Source of the DNA: Peribacillus folii | GTDB lineage: Bacteria; Bacillota; Bacilli; Bacillales; DSM-1321 | Direction of reading: 5' to 3' | DNA length: 64,000 nucleotides | NCBI RefSeq assembly: GCF_030271255.1 | Contig: NZ_JASJOM010000002.1 | Coordinates: forward strand, 310,001-374,000 | Part shown: in pieces, positions 26,934 through 35,636 of the stretch | Position numbering within the stretch: position 1 is the stretch's first letter | Layout: each line of letters starts with the position of its first letter | Translations under genes and position numbers: made by a program | Notes under the pieces: generated by a model | Told to the model about the DNA's origin: nothing | Databases searched by the model: none | Seen by the model: only the letters and a program-made list of their open reading frames with translations

Positions 26934-29645
26934 ATGGCTGAAAAATATAATACTAGGGAAGAGCGCCGAAAGCAGGGTCAGTCTCAAAAGAAGAGCCCCA
27001 AAAAAGGCCCTAAGACGTCAACCAACATGCTTAAGCGCATTTTCCTTATACTTGTTACAATCGGGATTATCGGATTGGTGACGGGGGGCGCGGCATTGGC
27101 TTATTTCATAAGCGATGCTCCAAAACTCGATGAAAAGCTATTGAAAGATCCGGTCACATCCAAAATACTTGATGAAAATGGTAAATTACTAGCCGAAGTC
27201 GGTACCGAAAACCGGGACTTTGTCAATTATGAAGACATACCCGACCTTGTCGAACACGCCTTCCTGGCAACGGAAGATTCTCGTTTTTACAAGCATCACG
27301 GGGTCGATTTCCTGCGACTGGGCAGTGCCGTCATTGCCAACGTCAAAAATGGATTCGGCTCGGAGGGTGCAAGTACATTGACCCAGCAGGTCATCAAGCG
27401 TTCCTATTTAACGCCTGATAAGACCATCAAAAGGAAAGTCCAGGAAATGTGGCTATCCATCCAGCTTGAAAGGAAATATACAAAAGAAGAAATCTTCGAA
27501 ATGTATGTGAATAAGATTTTCTTCGCTAACCGTGCAAATGGAATCCTTACCGCTTCCCGCACTTATTATGGAAAAGATCTGGACAAATTGAAATTGAACG
27601 AAGCGGCGATGCTTGTCGGGTTACCGCAAAGCCCAAGCCGATATGATCCATATAAATATCCGGAACGGGCGAAAGAACGGCGTGATATCGTCCTTCATTT
27701 AATGAATAAACATGGCTATATCACCGAAAAGGAAATGAAGGATGCACAAAGCATCGATATTAAAGAAGGATTGCAGGAAATCGATAAAAGCCAAATCGAT
27801 ACGACCGCTTACGATGCATTCATCGATTTAGTCATTGAAGAAGTCGGTGAGATGGGTGACTATAACGTCTTTACCGATGGTTTGGAAATTCAAACGACGA
27901 TCGATAAAGATGCCCAGGAATATGTCTACAAAATGTTGAACAGTGATGAAATCATCAATTATCCAAGTAAAGATCTTCAAGCTGGAATAACCTTACTGGA
28001 TACGCAATCCGGTGAAATCAAAGCAGTAGGCGGCGGCAGGAACACGACGGTCAAACGCGGCTGGAACTATGCCACGGATGCCAAGCGTTCACCTGGTTCG
28101 ACCATCAAGCCGATATTGGACTACGGCCCGGCTGTTGAATATTTGAATTGGTCCACCTACCAACAAATCAAAGATGAGGAATATTCATATAGCAACGGAA
28201 CACCGCTGAAAAATGCATCTGGACGCCATTATGGCACGGTAACGATTCGCGAAGCACTGGCACGGTCATTGAATATCCCAGCCCTGAAAACACTTCAGGA
28301 AGTCGGATTGGACCGGGCACGTGATTTTGCCGTTGATCTCGGCATTCCTTTCGATAAGGAAATTACGGAATCAGCTGCACTTGGCGGCGGCAAGGACGTA
28401 TCGACCCTTGAACTTGCCGGGGCATACAGCTCATTCGGAAACAACGGTACTTATAATCAACCGCATAGTGTGAAAAAGATTGTTTTGCGTGACAAAACGA
28501 CCATCAAGAACAAGACAGAATCGAAACCGGTCATGAAAGACTCCACTGCTTTCATCGTGACGGATATGCTGAAAAGCGTCTTGAATGAAGCTTATGGAAC
28601 GGGAAGACTAGCGAACATTCCTGGTCTGCCTGTAGCCGGTAAAACGGGTTCCACCAATTTCACGCCTGAACAGCGTGCAGCTAACAATATCCCCTCTTCC
28701 GGTGTAAAAGACAGCTGGATGGCGGGTTATACAACCAATTATACAGTCGCGGTGTGGGCTGGCTATGATAATGCTTCAGGTAAAAAATTGGAATACCTCG
28801 GCGATTCATCACAAAGAATCCCTAAGGCGATTTTTAAGAATTTGATGGCGCACATGGCGCAAACAAAAGCGACCAAGGACTTCGAACAGCCGGATAGCGT
28901 TGTGAAGGTTGGCGTCATAAAAGGTTCTAACCCAGCGGTTAAAGCCAATGCCTATACACCGAGCAGTAAAATCAGTTATGAGTATTATGTTAAAGGTCAT
29001 GAGCCGACAAAAGTTACGACAGAATATGAAAAAATCAACAAACCTAGCATAAGTGCTTCATACAACCAGGAAAGCAATGAGATTAACTTATCATGGGCAT
29101 ATCCAAAAGATGATGGAGATACACAATTCGAGGTGAACATGTCCGTTGATGGCGGTGCACAAAGTGTATTGAAGAAATCGAAGGATACGAGTTTGAAGAT
29201 CCCGAATCCAACTCCGGGAAGTAAGTATACCTTCTCCGTGGTAGCATTGGCGGATGGCCAGCAAAGTGACCCTGCCAGCACCTCCGTTGAAATTCCTGCA
29301 GAAGCGGAAGAGCCGGAAGGTACGGATGAGGAGATTGAAGATCCTGCCCAAGGTGAAAATCCGGATCAAGAAAACCCTGCTGAAGGCGAAGAAGATAAGC
29401 AGGATGAAGATAAAAACAACAATGGCGATACAGATAACGGAAACACCGATAATAACGGTGATGGCAACACGGATAATGGTAATGGAAACAATCCTGATGA
29501 CGGAAAAGGGAACAATGATGATGATAATGTTGAGGATGGGAATAGCGGCACCGACCCTGGTACGGTGGAAGAAGATAAACCCGCTGAAAACCCTGATCCA
29601 GAAAAAGAAAAAGATAAAGACAAGAACAACGGTAATAATGGCTAA
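26934..29645 (+). CDS. ponA: Bifunctional peptidoglycan glycosyltransferase/transpeptidase PBP1 (PonA)
   Basis: A 903-residue class A penicillin-binding protein. A basic cytoplasmic tail is followed by one membrane span (residues 36-57, IFLILVTIGIIGLVTGGAAL), the GT51 domain (ATEDSRFYKHHGVDF near residue 119, then GASTLTQQ), the transpeptidase domain (SPGSTIKP with the catalytic Ser near residue 388, SLN motif in RSLNIPALK, KTG in VAGKTGSTN near residue 567), and an FN3-like domain (PSISASYNQESNEINLSW). The last 115 residues are an extracellular acidic Asp/Asn/Glu/Gly-rich tail. It polymerises and cross-links sidewall and septal murein and is positioned by GpsB. Transcribed with recU. Confidence 0.97.
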   Translation: MAEKYNTREERRKQGQSQKKSPKKGPKTSTNMLKRIFLILVTIGIIGLVTGGAALAYFISDAPKLDEKLLKDPVTSKILDENGKLLAEVGTENRDFVNYEDIPDLVEHAFLATEDSRFYKHHGVDFLRLGSAVIANVKNGFGSEGASTLTQQVIKRSYLTPDKTIKRKVQEMWLSIQLERKYTKEEIFEMYVNKIFFANRANGILTASRTYYGKDLDKLKLNEAAMLVGLPQSPSRYDPYKYPERAKERRDIVLHLMNKHGYITEKEMKDAQSIDIKEGLQEIDKSQIDTTAYDAFIDLVIEEVGEMGDYNVFTDGLEIQTTIDKDAQEYVYKMLNSDEIINYPSKDLQAGITLLDTQSGEIKAVGGGRNTTVKRGWNYATDAKRSPGSTIKPILDYGPAVEYLNWSTYQQIKDEEYSYSNGTPLKNASGRHYGTVTIREALARSLNIPALKTLQEVGLDRARDFAVDLGIPFDKEITESAALGGGKDVSTLELAGAYSSFGNNGTYNQPHSVKKIVLRDKTTIKNKTESKPVMKDSTAFIVTDMLKSVLNEAYGTGRLANIPGLPVAGKTGSTNFTPEQRAANNIPSSGVKDSWMAGYTTNYTVAVWAGYDNASGKKLEYLGDSSQRIPKAIFKNLMAHMAQTKATKDFEQPDSVVKVGVIKGSNPAVKANAYTPSSKISYEYYVKGHEPTKVTTEYEKINKPSISASYNQESNEINLSWAYPKDDGDTQFEVNMSVDGGAQSVLKKSKDTSLKIPNPTPGSKYTFSVVALADGQQSDPASTSVEIPAEAEEPEGTDEEIEDPAQGENPDQENPAEGEEDKQDEDKNNNGDTDNGNTDNNGDGNTDNGNGNNPDDGKGNNDDDNVEDGNSGTDPGTVEEDKPAENPDPEKEKDKDKNNGNNG

Positions 29646-29648
29646 CTA

Positions 29649-29792
29649 AAAAGAACCGCCTAAGTGAACTGCACCCCAATTGTTAGACAACATCTAACAA
29701 TTGGAGGTGCAGTTTTTTTGGCTACTTATACGATAGACGAAAAATCCAACTTGTTGGGTTCACTTCAAAGCTTTCACTTAGGCGATTCTTTT
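29649..29792. repeat. Nested inverted-repeat element after ponA (possible IS remnant)
   Basis: The outer arms AAAAGAACCGCCTAAGTGAA (29649-29668) and TTCACTTAGGCGATTCTTTT (29773-29792) match at 19 of 20 positions when inverted. Inside lies a second long hairpin (29667-29714). The first arm overlaps GTGAACTGCACCCC, which recurs inverted at 49058-49071. The arrangement looks like a decayed insertion-sequence end or a small palindromic element. Confidence 0.5.
29667..29720 (+). terminator. Long terminator hairpin after ponA
   Basis: AACTGCACCCCAATTGTTAGA (29667-29687) pairs along 21 bp with the strand 29693-29714, one bulge, and is followed by seven T. It lies 20 nt after the ponA stop and should terminate recU-ponA. 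Confidence 0.8.
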
Positions 29793-29882
29793 CGTGTATT
29801 GCCGAAGCTGGCCCTTCTCCCTTCAGATCATCACACCTTTGTTGAACAAGCTGGAAAGGGAGCACCTGCTGCGAAAGCTTAA
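29718..29882 (+). pseudogene. Possible transposase OrfA fragment
   Basis: Behind GGAGG (29703-29707) a TTG-started frame reads LATYTIDEKSNLLGS and continues without similarity I can name to residue 54. The position just after an IS-end-like hairpin and an N-terminus loosely like IS3-type OrfA suggest a truncated orfA, but no HTH is complete. Weak call. Confidence 0.22.
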
Positions 29883-29910
29883 TGGAAATAAGCGGCGGTA
29901 GCATCAAACA

Positions 29911-29941
29911 AAAAAACGTCGAGCATTCGCTCAGACGTTTT
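29911..29941 (-). terminator. Terminator of the dnaD-nth-ypoC unit
   Basis: ACGTCGAGC and GCTCAGACGT pair around ATTC with one bulge; the minus strand continues TTTTTTTGTTTG. The ypoC stop codon lies inside the 5' arm. Confidence 0.88.
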
Positions 29942-30470
29942 TTTTGTCATGATTATGTTTTATCAAGTATTTAATATATTGTTTCTCAAATTCCTGGAAC
30001 AACTCGCTAAGCTGTCTATATGAAGGAAAGAAAGCCGGTCGAGAAAGGATGAAGGCAAGCCTTTCTGCCGTGTTTACCGGAGTTGTAGGAAAGGACTTCA
30101 GTTGCTCCTGCCAGACATTCAGCATCACAGGCCTGCCATGCAGCCAGAAGATCGCTGCCAAAAATAAGGCAATGCCCCGCTTCATGAGTTCTAATGTCTG
30201 TCCGGCTTTCCGTTCTGAAAATAACAATCTGCATTCAGAATCGATTCGCTTCCATTTTGCCACTACTTCCCTTACATGCCCGGCCCCCATTTTCCAAGGA
30301 GTATATGAAGCAACATCATTAAAATGAAGGCACTCATATGGAAACGCCTCAAATGGGATTTCCTCACTCCAGCCTGCATACTGTTCTTTAACCAAAACGA
30401 TTTCCTTTTCAGGGAAAAATAAAGGATGATCCAATTCCTTGGGCACCTTTAACAAAACGTGATGCGTCAC
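29931..30470 (-). CDS. ypoC: YpoC family protein
   Basis: A 179-residue protein recognised by position and by the YpoC-like core HFNDVASYTPWKMGAGHVREVVAKWKRID and RGIALFLAAIFWLHGRPV. Function unknown. The GTG start overlaps the nth stop (GTGA) with GAGG five bases ahead, so translation is coupled. It ends inside its own terminator. Third gene of dnaD-nth-ypoC. Confidence 0.82.
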   Translation of the reverse strand: MTHHVLLKVPKELDHPLFFPEKEIVLVKEQYAGWSEEIPFEAFPYECLHFNDVASYTPWKMGAGHVREVVAKWKRIDSECRLLFSERKAGQTLELMKRGIALFLAAIFWLHGRPVMLNVWQEQLKSFPTTPVNTAERLAFILSRPAFFPSYRQLSELFQEFEKQYIKYLIKHNHDKKNV

Positions 30471-31123
30471 TTGGCCTCTTTCCTTTTCATTCGTTTTTTT
30501 CCTTCACGGCATAATTCAAGAAGCGGGCAGATTTCGCATTTTGGCGACTGGGCTTTGCAATGGTACCGTCCAAAGAAGATGAGGCGATGATGCGTAACCG
30601 ACCATTCATCCATCGGAATTTTAGCCATCAATGTTTTTTCTACCTCCAAAACGCTATCCTTCCAGCGGGAAAATCCTAAGCGCTTTGAAACGCGCTCTAC
30701 ATGCGTATCTACTGCTATCGCCGGCACATCATAGGCAACGGATACGACCACATTCGCCGTCTTTCTGCCAACGCCTGGTAAATTAACTAGCTCATCGCGG
30801 TCACGTGGCACCACCTTGCCGTAATCTTCGATAAGCATGCGCGAAAGCTTTTGAATATTTTTAGCCTTGTTACGAAACAAACCGATGGAGCGAATGTCAT
30901 TTTCCAGCTCTTCTATCGGAACGCTTATGTAATCCTCAGGCGTTTTATATTTTTGAAATAAATCCTTCGTGACTTTATTGACCAATACATCCGTACATTG
31001 AGCTGACAGTGCAACGGCAATCACCAATTCAAATGGATTGGAATGATTCAGCTCACAATGGGCGTCCGGAAACAGTTCTCCCATTTTATCCAGACAAAAT
31101 CGAATTTGAGCTTTGTTCAACAT
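30467..31123 (-). CDS. nth: Endonuclease III (DNA glycosylase/AP lyase)
   Basis: A 218-residue HhH-GPD DNA glycosylase that removes oxidised pyrimidines. The helix-hairpin-helix LVNLPGVGRKTANVV carries catalytic Lys121, and Asp139 is in AVDTHVERV. The 4Fe-4S cluster ligands are Cys189, Cys196, Cys199 and Cys205 (C-x6-C-x2-C-x5-C). AAGGAGAAC precedes ATG 31123. Located between dnaD (20 bp upstream) and ypoC. Confidence 0.97.
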   Translation of the reverse strand: MLNKAQIRFCLDKMGELFPDAHCELNHSNPFELVIAVALSAQCTDVLVNKVTKDLFQKYKTPEDYISVPIEELENDIRSIGLFRNKAKNIQKLSRMLIEDYGKVVPRDRDELVNLPGVGRKTANVVVSVAYDVPAIAVDTHVERVSKRLGFSRWKDSVLEVEKTLMAKIPMDEWSVTHHRLIFFGRYHCKAQSPKCEICPLLELCREGKKRMKRKEAK

Positions 31124-31143
31124 GTTCGTTCTCCTTCATTGCA

Positions 31144-31839
31144 TTACTGTTCGAGCCAATTATAAAAGGGCACATCTTTAATTGGTTGAGCTGCTTCGGT
31201 CTTACGTTCCCTCTTTTGATGAACCCTGAACTTTTGTCCTTGCTCCCTTGCCTGTGCCAAAGTTTTTATCCCATTCTTTTTCCACTCGAACAAGATCCGG
31301 TCAATGTAGCGGAAATTCAACTTTCCGGAAATGACCGATTCCCTAAGGGCCGACTTGATAATTTCAGGTTGGTGATCATCCTCCATCCACATGGCCAATG
31401 TCTCACATTCAAATGGAGATAAAGGGCGGCCAAACTCCTGTTCGAAAATCGTATATAAGCTCTCCTCCGCTTTTTGCTGCTCCGCTGACTCTGCCTGCTT
31501 CAGCGTTTTCAGGAAACAGTCCATCATTTTTTCATAAAGTGGCGCCAGCGAGTATTTTTCTTGGCCGATATCCTGATTCTCTTCAACCGCCATTTGGACG
31601 AAACCCCGTTGGACCAATCGTTGAATCAAGAACAAACATTCCGTTTCCTGCAAGGTCATTCGATCGGATATCTGGGACGGTGCAGGAAAATGGTTACCTT
31701 TATCGATGAAGCTTTGCATTTGTAATAATAGGACCATTTCTTGTTCATTAAGTCCCATTGTCTTATAGTTAGTCAGCAAAAAGGATGGAATCGTTATCGT
31801 TCCTTCCTTAAACCACGCATATAAATGTTCTTTATTCAT
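31144..31839 (-). CDS. dnaD: Replication initiation/restart protein DnaD
   Basis: A 231-residue protein with the N-terminal winged-helix oligomerisation domain (TIPSFLLTNYKTMGLNEQEMVLLLQM) and the C-terminal DnaD domain (FGRPLSPFECETLAMWMEDDH then LNFRYIDRILFEWKKNGIKT), ending VPFYNWLEQ as in B. subtilis. It helps load the helicase at oriC and at restart sites with DnaB. ATG 31839 is preferred to the GTG at 31851, which overlaps the GAGGTG ribosome site. Confidence 0.95.
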   Translation of the reverse strand: MNKEHLYAWFKEGTITIPSFLLTNYKTMGLNEQEMVLLLQMQSFIDKGNHFPAPSQISDRMTLQETECLFLIQRLVQRGFVQMAVEENQDIGQEKYSLAPLYEKMMDCFLKTLKQAESAEQQKAEESLYTIFEQEFGRPLSPFECETLAMWMEDDHQPEIIKSALRESVISGKLNFRYIDRILFEWKKNGIKTLAQAREQGQKFRVHQKRERKTEAAQPIKDVPFYNWLEQ

Positions 31840-31905
31840 GTTTTTGGACACCTCGTTTTCAGTATAACATGAATACGGCTCTGCGAATAAGTTTATAATT
31901 TTAAC

Positions 31906-31941
31906 AAAAAACGGTTATCTGCCAAAATGACAAGATAACCG
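31906..31941 (-). terminator. Terminator of asnS
   Basis: CGGTTATCT (31912-31920) and AGATAACCG (31933-31941) are perfectly inverted; the minus strand continues TTTTTTG. It separates asnS from dnaD. Confidence 0.9.
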
Positions 31942-31954
31942 CATCTTCATGAAA

Positions 31955-33247
31955 TCATGGATATAATCGATTTAACAGACGAGGGAACGGAATCGTCTCC
32001 CGGACATGCTCCACACCGCTAATCCAGGCAACTGTGCGTTCCAATCCCAAGCCGAAGCCTGAATGTGGCACAGAGCCGTATTTCCTTAATTCCATATACC
32101 ATTTGTATGCATCTTCGCTCAAGCCATGCTCATTTATTCTCTGTTCAAGCAACTTTTGATCATGAATCCGCTCCGAGCCGCCAATGATTTCCCCATACCC
32201 TTCAGGGGCGATCAAATCTGCACAGAGGACGACTTCCTCCCTATCAGGGGCTGGCTGCATATAGAATGGTTTGATCTTGGTTGGATAATGCGTGATGAAA
32301 ACCGGCTTATCATAACTTTCAGCAATTGCTGTTTCATGAGGAGCTCCAAAATCATCCCCCCATTTTATATCTTCGAAACCTTGTTCATGAAGGAATTTAA
32401 TTGCATCATCATACGTGATCCTTGGGAAAGGAGCTTGTATTTGTTCAAGTTTTGCCGTGTCACGGCCTAAGGTATTCAGTTCAAGCTTGCAATTCTTCAA
32501 TACCGACTGCACTACGAAAGAAACGAACTGCTCCTGAACTTCAAGGTTTTCTTTAAATTCCGTGAAGGCCATTTCCGGTTCAATCATCCAAAATTCGATC
32601 AAATGACGCCTTGTTTTGGATTTTTCAGCGCGGAAAGTAGGACCGAAGGAAAATACCTTTCCAAGCGCCATGGCTGCCGCTTCCATATAAAGCTGACCGC
32701 TTTGTGAAAGGTATGCATCCTCATCGAAATATTTAGTCGCAAATAATTCACTTGTTCCTTCTGGGGCGCTTCCAGTCAAAATCGGCGGATCGACTTTGAC
32801 GAATCCTTCTTCATTAAAAAATTCATATGTAGCACGGATGATTTCATTGCGGATCTTCATCACGGCATGCTGACGTTTTGAACGCAGCCACAGGTGGCGG
32901 TTATCCATTAAGAATTCAGGGCCATGGGCTTTAGGCGTAATCGGGTAATCCAATGACTCATGGATGATTTCAATATCTTTCACTTGCAATTCAAAGCCGA
33001 ATGGCGAACGTTCATCCTTTTGGATGACACCCGTTACATACAAGGATGTCTCTTGTGAAACCGATTTCGCACGGGCAAAAATTTCTTCACCCACATCAGC
33101 CTTCACGACCACGCCTTGTATGAAGCCTGAGCCATCACGGATTTGAAGGAAGGCAATTTTCCCACTGGAACGTTTGCTGGCAAGCCAGCCTCCAATCGTA
33201 ACTTCTTGATCGACGAACTTGCTAGCTTCTTTTATTGTAATTTTCAC
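31955..33247 (-). CDS. asnS: Asparaginyl-tRNA synthetase
   Basis: A 430-residue class IIb synthetase. The N-terminal OB-fold anticodon domain ([24 protein letters not shown]) is followed by the catalytic domain with motif 2 [24 protein letters not shown] and motif 3 [15 protein letters not shown] near the C-terminus. GTG 33247 with GGAGGG seven bases ahead gives the same length as B. subtilis AsnS. It has its own promoter and terminator. In B. subtilis aspB is the adjacent gene; here the catabolic island separates them. No T-box leader is visible. Confidence 0.97.
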   Translation of the reverse strand: MKITIKEASKFVDQEVTIGGWLASKRSSGKIAFLQIRDGSGFIQGVVVKADVGEEIFARAKSVSQETSLYVTGVIQKDERSPFGFELQVKDIEIIHESLDYPITPKAHGPEFLMDNRHLWLRSKRQHAVMKIRNEIIRATYEFFNEEGFVKVDPPILTGSAPEGTSELFATKYFDEDAYLSQSGQLYMEAAAMALGKVFSFGPTFRAEKSKTRRHLIEFWMIEPEMAFTEFKENLEVQEQFVSFVVQSVLKNCKLELNTLGRDTAKLEQIQAPFPRITYDDAIKFLHEQGFEDIKWGDDFGAPHETAIAESYDKPVFITHYPTKIKPFYMQPAPDREEVVLCADLIAPEGYGEIIGGSERIHDQKLLEQRINEHGLSEDAYKWYMELRKYGSVPHSGFGLGLERTVAWISGVEHVRETIPFPRLLNRLYP

Positions 33248-33297
33248 GGAATTTCCCTCCAAAAATAGCTTAACTTACTAAGGAATTTACTCTACTT

Positions 33298-33326
33298 ATT
33301 ATACCTATAGCCCTCCTTACAAGCAA
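33298..33326 (-). promoter_or_regulatory. Sigma-A promoter of asnS
   Basis: On the minus strand TTGCTT (33326-33321) and TATAAT (33303-33298) are 17 bases apart, about 50 bp before the asnS start codon. Confidence 0.7.
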
Positions 33327-33528
33327 ATAAATCACATATCTGATATTCACCTGCTTACAAACATGTTTCAGAAAAGCTGCACGCTCATATTTTAATAGAT
33401 TAGATTAATCGATTACGAACACACAACAATCCTGGTGCTTTGCTAACCGAGTTTCAAAGTACCCCTTCAAAAGTGTTGATGCATTTACTTTTCTTTCATT
33501 TATTTATTTACATAATATTCAAAAAATA

Positions 33529-33569
33529 TTGAATTTTACCCTTAAATCATATACGATATCATATATGAT
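33529..33569 (+). promoter_or_regulatory. hpaG1 promoter overlapped by a tandem GntR-type operator
   Basis: TTGAAT (33529-33534) and TACGAT (33552-33557) are 17 bases apart. Two adjacent 12-mers, ATCATATACGAT (33546-33557) and ATCATATATGAT (33558-33569, a perfect palindrome), cover the -10 and start region. The same 12-mer occurs at the gntR promoter (41503-41559). A repressor bound here would block RNA polymerase; the regulator is inferred, not shown. Confidence 0.75.
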
Positions 33570-33595
33570 TATAATAACTCGAGGAGTGAGTGTTC

Positions 33596-34360
33596 ATGTT
33601 AAAGGCAAGGGTGAAACTTGACGATTCGGAGTTTTCAGAAGAGGTCGATATCTCCTATCACAATATCATATTGAACGGAAAAAGCCGTGAGTTGTCTCAA
33701 GTGAATCTGGATGTTCCGGTTACAGGAACGGTGTATGGAACATTATTAAATTACAAGGGTTCATTGGAAGCGTTAAAGGACCAAGTTCACCATCCTCCTT
33801 ATAATGAACCGCCCAAAGGGCCTGTGCTCTACATTAAACCTAAAAACACGTTCTCTGCTTTTGCGAGGCCGATCCCGCTTCCAGCCGGAGTACCTGAGTT
33901 GGAAATCGGGGCAGCCCTTGGAATCGTAATCGGTAAGACAGCCTCCAAAGTAAAGAAAGCGCTAGCAATGGATTTTATAGAAGGATTTACGATTGTCAAT
34001 GATGTCAGCATTCCCCACGAAAGCGTATACCGACCGGCAATCCGTTTCAAGGCCCGTGATGGTTTTTGCCCGATCGGACCTTGGGTTGTCTCCAAAGATT
34101 CGATCTCGGATCCCGATGGTTTAGGAATCCGTGTGTATATCAATGGGCAGCTAAGGCAGGAAAATACAACGGTCAATCTAATACGGCCCATTTCCCAGCT
34201 CATTGAAGATGTAACAGACTTCATGACCTTGAACGCCGGAGATGTCCTTTTAACCGGAGTTCCCGAGAATGCCCCTCTCGCGAAAGCGAACGATCATATC
34301 AGGATTGAAATAGATGAAATCGGTTATTTGGAAAATCCGATTGTTCCAGGAAAAAACTAG
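33596..34360 (+). CDS. hpaG1: HpaG1: N-terminal-repeat type decarboxylase/isomerase subunit (FAH fold)
   Basis: A 254-residue FAH-fold protein equivalent to the N-terminal repeat of E. coli HpcE/HpaG, the enzyme that decarboxylates 5-oxopent-3-ene-1,2,5-tricarboxylate and isomerises the product in homoprotocatechuate breakdown. Typical features are PVTGTVYGTLLNYKG, GAALGIVIGKTASKV and CPIGPWVVSKDSI. Two metal-ligand Glu positions of the fold are Gly105 and Ala107 here and only the Asp (Asp136, in VND) remains, so it probably does not bind the metal itself. ATG 33596 has GAGGAG nine bases ahead. First gene of hpaG1-hpaG2-hpaF, with hpaG2 17 bp downstream. Working with HpaG2 as a heteromer is inferred. 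Confidence 0.88.
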   Translation: MLKARVKLDDSEFSEEVDISYHNIILNGKSRELSQVNLDVPVTGTVYGTLLNYKGSLEALKDQVHHPPYNEPPKGPVLYIKPKNTFSAFARPIPLPAGVPELEIGAALGIVIGKTASKVKKALAMDFIEGFTIVNDVSIPHESVYRPAIRFKARDGFCPIGPWVVSKDSISDPDGLGIRVYINGQLRQENTTVNLIRPISQLIEDVTDFMTLNAGDVLLTGVPENAPLAKANDHIRIEIDEIGYLENPIVPGKN

Positions 34361-34376
34361 CGATGGAGGGGATATC

Positions 34377-35165
34377 ATGAAGAAAGCACGAGTAGCATAT
34401 GCCGGTGCCATCCATGAGGCATGCGAATCTAATGGACAGCTTAAATTAGCAGATGGCCGGATCGTTGAAGAGCAAGATGTTGTATGGCTTCCCCCGTTGG
34501 TGCCCCGCACCGTATTCGCGCTAGGCTTGAATTATGCGGATCATGCAAAAGAACTTGCTTTTAAAGCTCCCGAAGAACCTCTCGCTTTTTTAAAAGGACC
34601 AAATACCTTCATCGGACACCGCGGACAGACAAGAAGGCCTCTTGATGCCACATATATGCATTATGAATGCGAGCTGGCTGTCGTCATCGGCAAAACGGCG
34701 AAGGGGATAAATAAAGCGAAAGCGTTTGATTATGTTTTGGGCTATACCATAGCCAATGATTACGCAATAAGAGATTACCTCGAGAACTACTATCGCCCCA
34801 ACTTAAAGGTGAAAAACCGGGATACTTGCACCCCGATCGGACCTTGGATCGTCGACGCAGGAGATATTCCCGACCCGATGAACCTAAGTATCAAGACATA
34901 CGTTAACGGAAAATTGACCCAGGAGGGCAATACGAAAGACATGATATTCGGCATTGCCGAGTTAATTGAATACTTCAGCAGTTTCATGACTTTGAGTCCA
35001 GGAGATGTGATATTGACCGGTACTCCCGAAGGATTGGCAAACACCGCCGTAGGAGATGAAATAACGACTGAAATTGAAGGGATCGGAAAGCTCGTCAGTA
35101 CAATCATCAGTGACGATATTTTTACGAAGGGACAGGGTCCGTCGTATAACGAAGTCCATAATTAA
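34377..35165 (+). CDS. hpaG2: HpaG2: metal-binding decarboxylase/isomerase subunit (FAH fold)
   Basis: A 262-residue FAH-fold protein matching the C-terminal repeat of HpcE. Metal ligands Glu97 and Glu99 (MHYECELAVVIGK) and Asp128 (ANDYAIRD) show the E-x-E-x28-D spacing of HpcE's Glu276/Glu278/Asp307. The start ATG 34377 has GGAGGGG six bases ahead; the open frame begins earlier, inside hpaG1, but that part is not translated. It is expected to convert the HpaF product toward 2-oxohept-3-ene-1,7-dioate after loss of CO2. Operon with hpaG1 and hpaF. Confidence 0.9.
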   Translation: MKKARVAYAGAIHEACESNGQLKLADGRIVEEQDVVWLPPLVPRTVFALGLNYADHAKELAFKAPEEPLAFLKGPNTFIGHRGQTRRPLDATYMHYECELAVVIGKTAKGINKAKAFDYVLGYTIANDYAIRDYLENYYRPNLKVKNRDTCTPIGPWIVDAGDIPDPMNLSIKTYVNGKLTQEGNTKDMIFGIAELIEYFSSFMTLSPGDVILTGTPEGLANTAVGDEITTEIEGIGKLVSTIISDDIFTKGQGPSYNEVHN

Positions 35166-35181
35166 GGGAAAGGATAGGGTC

Positions 35182-35562
35182 ATGCCTCATATCATTATAG
35201 AATATACGGATAATATAAAAGGTGAAATCGAGATTGGGGAACTATTAATGAAAATGAATGATGTTTTAATCTCCTATGCCACCATCTTTCCGGTTGGCGG
35301 CATTCGTTCCCGAGCCATTGAATTGAAGCATTATCGTGTTGCCGATGGCTCTGAGGATGATGCCTTTGTTCACGCCATGCTGAAAATTGGTGCTGGACGA
35401 AATGAGACTGATAAGGCGAAAGTATGTGATAAGCTTTTTGCAGCGATGGAAGACCATTTTGATCCGCTTTTTTCCAAAAGATATCTCGCCCTTTCCATGG
35501 AGCTTGTGGAATTCGGTGAGTCAGGCACATATAAAAAGAATAATATTCATGATCGATATTAA
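35182..35562 (+). CDS. hpaF: 5-carboxymethyl-2-hydroxymuconate isomerase HpaF
   Basis: A 126-residue protein starting MPHIIIEYTDNI, with Pro2 exposed after Met removal as the catalytic base of the tautomerase/MIF fold. Length and motifs (GGIRSRAIELKHYRVADGSEDDAFVHAMLKIGAGR) match E. coli HpaF/HpcD. It isomerises 5-carboxymethyl-2-hydroxymuconate to the oxo form used by HpaG. ATG 35182 follows an AAGGATAGGG ribosome region; an earlier open frame start at 35074 lies inside hpaG2 and is rejected. Last gene of the plus-strand hpa unit. Confidence 0.94.
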   Translation: MPHIIIEYTDNIKGEIEIGELLMKMNDVLISYATIFPVGGIRSRAIELKHYRVADGSEDDAFVHAMLKIGAGRNETDKAKVCDKLFAAMEDHFDPLFSKRYLALSMELVEFGESGTYKKNNIHDRY

Positions 35563-35584
35563 TGAAAACCTGCATTTCCGCTTT

Positions 35585-35618
35585 AAAGGCCTCCCGATGT
35601 TCGGGAAGGCCTTTTGTT
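35585..35618. terminator. Bidirectional terminator between hpaF and hpaB
   Basis: AAAGGCCTCCCGA (35585-35597) and TCGGGAAGGCCTTT (35601-35614) pair with one bulge; the plus strand continues TTTTGTTATT. It ends both convergent hpa units. Confidence 0.85.
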
Positions 35619-35636
35619 ATTGCATGGGACATACAT

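Noticed and set aside
29083..29679. 198-residue minus-strand open frame opposite ponA
   Set aside because: Low-complexity mirror of the repeat-rich PBP1 tail codons; no ribosome site.
33248..33540. T-box leader for asnS
   Set aside because: No GGGTGGNACCGCG-type T-box motif is present; an ordinary sigma-A promoter is.
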